In this document: piece after piece, positions 5,462 through 6,666 of the stretch
Position numbering within the stretch: the first letter of the stretch is position 1
Layout of the letters: each line of letters opens with the position of its first letter
Source of the DNA: an uncultured Prevotella sp.
GTDB taxonomy: Bacteria > Bacteroidota > Bacteroidia > Bacteroidales > Bacteroidaceae
NCBI GenBank assembly: GCA_900551985.1
Contig: URYG01000178.1
Span: 1-6,666, forward strand
Direction of reading: 5' to 3'
DNA: 6,666 nucleotides
Program-made: the position numbers and the translations under genes
Notes under the pieces: model-generated
Database searches by the model: none
What the model saw: the letters and a program-made list of their open reading frames with translations, nothing else
Told to the model about the DNA's origin: nothing

Positions 5462-6487
5462 ATGAAAAAATGGCATTTATGGGTGGCGGCTTCCATCGGA
5501 CTGGTGGTAATCGCTGGAATGATGATTCGTGAATTTGATGTGGATGCTTTAAGCAAGATAGACCTATCTCCGAGATTTTTCCTGGGGGTAGGTTTGGCTG
5601 TATTACTATTTGCCGTCCAGAATCTGATGCTCACCCTTCGTTTCCGTCATCTCTGTCAGCGCAGATTGTCGGTAGCCGAGGCGTTCCGCATCAACGTGCT
5701 CTGCGAGTTTACTTCTGCCGTTACTCCTTCGGCGGTGGGTGGAAGCGGTTTGGCTTTCATCTATCTCAACCGCGAGGGAGTTTCTATGGGCAGAAGTATT
5801 TTCACCATGTTTGCAGCCCTGTTGGCTGATGAGGCTTTTCTTGCCATCAGCTGTATCTTACTCTATTTCCTTGTTCCATCGCATCTCTTGTTTAGTCTGG
5901 CAGATGGAGTGGGGATTTCCGCGGATGCAACCAGCGAATGGATCAAGGGTGGGGTGCAGGTTATCTTCATCATCAGCACTCTTATCGTGGCTGTCTGGAC
6001 GGCCATCCTCTACGTCTTATTATTGCATCGCCCTCAGATTTTGGGCTGGGTATTGAAGGGATGCTGTAAGATTCCTTTCCTCCGTAAGTTCCTGCCGAAG
6101 GTGGAGAAATTCTCCGAGGAGATGACGATGGCTTCGAAGGAGGCAAAGCTGGAGGGCGGAAGATTCTGGCTGCAGCTGATGGGTTATACTTCCCTGGCGT
6201 GGCTATCGAGATTCGCCATCGTGGTTGCCATTCTCGTAGCCTTCCATTGTCAGGGCAACATGCTGGTGGCTTGGTGCCGCCAATGGGTGATGTGGATGAT
6301 TTCCATTCTGAGTCCTACGCCTGGCGGAAGCGGCGTGGCGGAGTTGATGTTCCGCCTTTATTATGCCGATTTCCTGCCCGATGCCTCGGTAGCCATTCTT
6401 GCTGCCATGCTCTGGCGCGCCATCTTCTATTACCCATTCCTGGTGATGGGCACCCTGGTCTTGCCGAAATGGATTGCTAAGAAATAA
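5462..6487 (+). CDS. UPF0104 / lysylphosphatidylglycerol synthase TM-like (flippase-like) membrane protein
   Basis: This is a 341-aa polytopic inner-membrane protein of the PF03706 type, the membrane module also found in MprF and AglD-like proteins. Hydrophobic segments lie at about residues 5-22, 38-60, 76-101, 113-138, 164-189, 236-262, 268-300 and 308-336. The two signature turns are present: TPSAVGGSG (88-96) and PTPGGSGVAE (285-294). There is no soluble synthase domain, so it cannot aminoacylate lipids as full MprF does. Stand-alone members are usually annotated only as flippase-like; several sit beside glycosyltransferases. Here the GT4 gene is immediately upstream, so a role in moving or presenting that enzyme's glycolipid, or as its membrane partner, is a reasonable inference, but no transport activity is shown by sequence. 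A palindromic tandem repeat and a possible promoter precede it, so its expression could differ from the upstream genes. It ends 21 nt from the convergent porin gene, with no hairpin between them. Confidence 0.85.
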   Translation: MKKWHLWVAASIGLVVIAGMMIREFDVDALSKIDLSPRFFLGVGLAVLLFAVQNLMLTLRFRHLCQRRLSVAEAFRINVLCEFTSAVTPSAVGGSGLAFIYLNREGVSMGRSIFTMFAALLADEAFLAISCILLYFLVPSHLLFSLADGVGISADATSEWIKGGVQVIFIISTLIVAVWTAILYVLLLHRPQILGWVLKGCCKIPFLRKFLPKVEKFSEEMTMASKEAKLEGGRFWLQLMGYTSLAWLSRFAIVVAILVAFHCQGNMLVAWCRQWVMWMISILSPTPGGSGVAELMFRLYYADFLPDASVAILAAMLWRAIFYYPFLVMGTLVLPKWIAKK

Positions 6488-6508
6488 GAATGAGGCAATC
6501 TCTTTCCT

Positions 6509-6666
6509 TTAAAAATTCACATAGAGTCTGGCACTGAGCACCGTGTAGTCTCCATTGTCGTTTCTGATGTATTGGAACGATGGCTGAAGGGAGATGGATT
6601 CCGTCAGCTGTCTTTTCCACGTTGCTTCCAGCGAATACTCCGAACCCTGCTGGAAGCGGGCGTACT
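6509..6666 (-). CDS. C-terminal end of an OprB-like carbohydrate porin (partial)
   Basis: Reading the minus strand from the window edge gives 51 codons to a TAA at 6511-6509; the 5' part lies outside the window. The piece is two or three amphipathic beta strands: EATWKRQLTESISLQPSFQY, then a turn RNDNGDY, then TVLSARLYVNF. The W-x-x-LQP-x-x-QYI pattern followed by a last strand ending in phenylalanine is the usual C-terminus of OprB-type carbohydrate-selective outer-membrane porins (PF04966), and a terminal aromatic residue is the signal used by the BAM machinery. The family call depends on this short tail; another outer-membrane beta-barrel is the main alternative. It is convergent with the flippase-like gene and so belongs to a different transcription unit. 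Confidence 0.65.
   Translation of the reverse strand, partial: YARFQQGSEYSLEATWKRQLTESISLQPSFQYIRNDNGDYTVLSARLYVNF

Noticed and set aside
6488..6508. possible bidirectional terminator between the convergent genes
   Set aside because: The 21-nt gap shows no inverted repeat; any terminator would have to lie inside the coding ends.

Overview
The window looks like chromosomal DNA from a gut-type member of the Bacteroidota, most likely Prevotellaceae (Prevotella/Segatella-like). The evidence is the Bacteroidota-style -7 boxes (two copies of TACCTTTGCA), A-rich translation starts with weak Shine-Dalgarno sequences, moderate GC, and protein families typical of that phylum. The genus is inferred from overall feel, not from an alignment.

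Layout. Positions 1-97 cannot be assigned to a gene; the window edge cuts them off. A perfect 13-bp hairpin at 98-133 separates this edge from the next transcription unit. A promoter at about 197-204 precedes a PafA-type periplasmic alkaline phosphatase (274-1899). A second promoter at about 1951-1958 starts a row of four same-strand genes: a GT-B glycosyltransferase of the PF13528 kind (2051-3229), a membrane-targeted alkaline-phosphatase-superfamily enzyme (3156-4151) whose start lies 74 nt inside the preceding gene, a GT4 glycosyltransferase resembling the enzymes that glycosylate membrane lipids (4201-5385), and a polytopic UPF0104/flippase-like membrane protein (5462-6487). An AT-rich two-copy tandem repeat and a possible start-proximal promoter lie just before the last gene. 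On the opposite strand, ending tail-to-tail at 6509, is the C-terminus of an OprB-like outer-membrane carbohydrate porin, cut by the window edge.

How the genes may work together (inference). Two cytoplasmic glycosyltransferases, a membrane protein of the class often paired with glycolipid glycosyltransferases, and two exported metallophosphatases suggest a locus that builds a glycolipid on the inner membrane and trims or recycles phosphate-containing groups in the periplasm. Lipid acceptor, sugar donor and phosphatase substrate cannot be read from the sequence. No phage, IS, CRISPR, tRNA or rRNA genes were seen.
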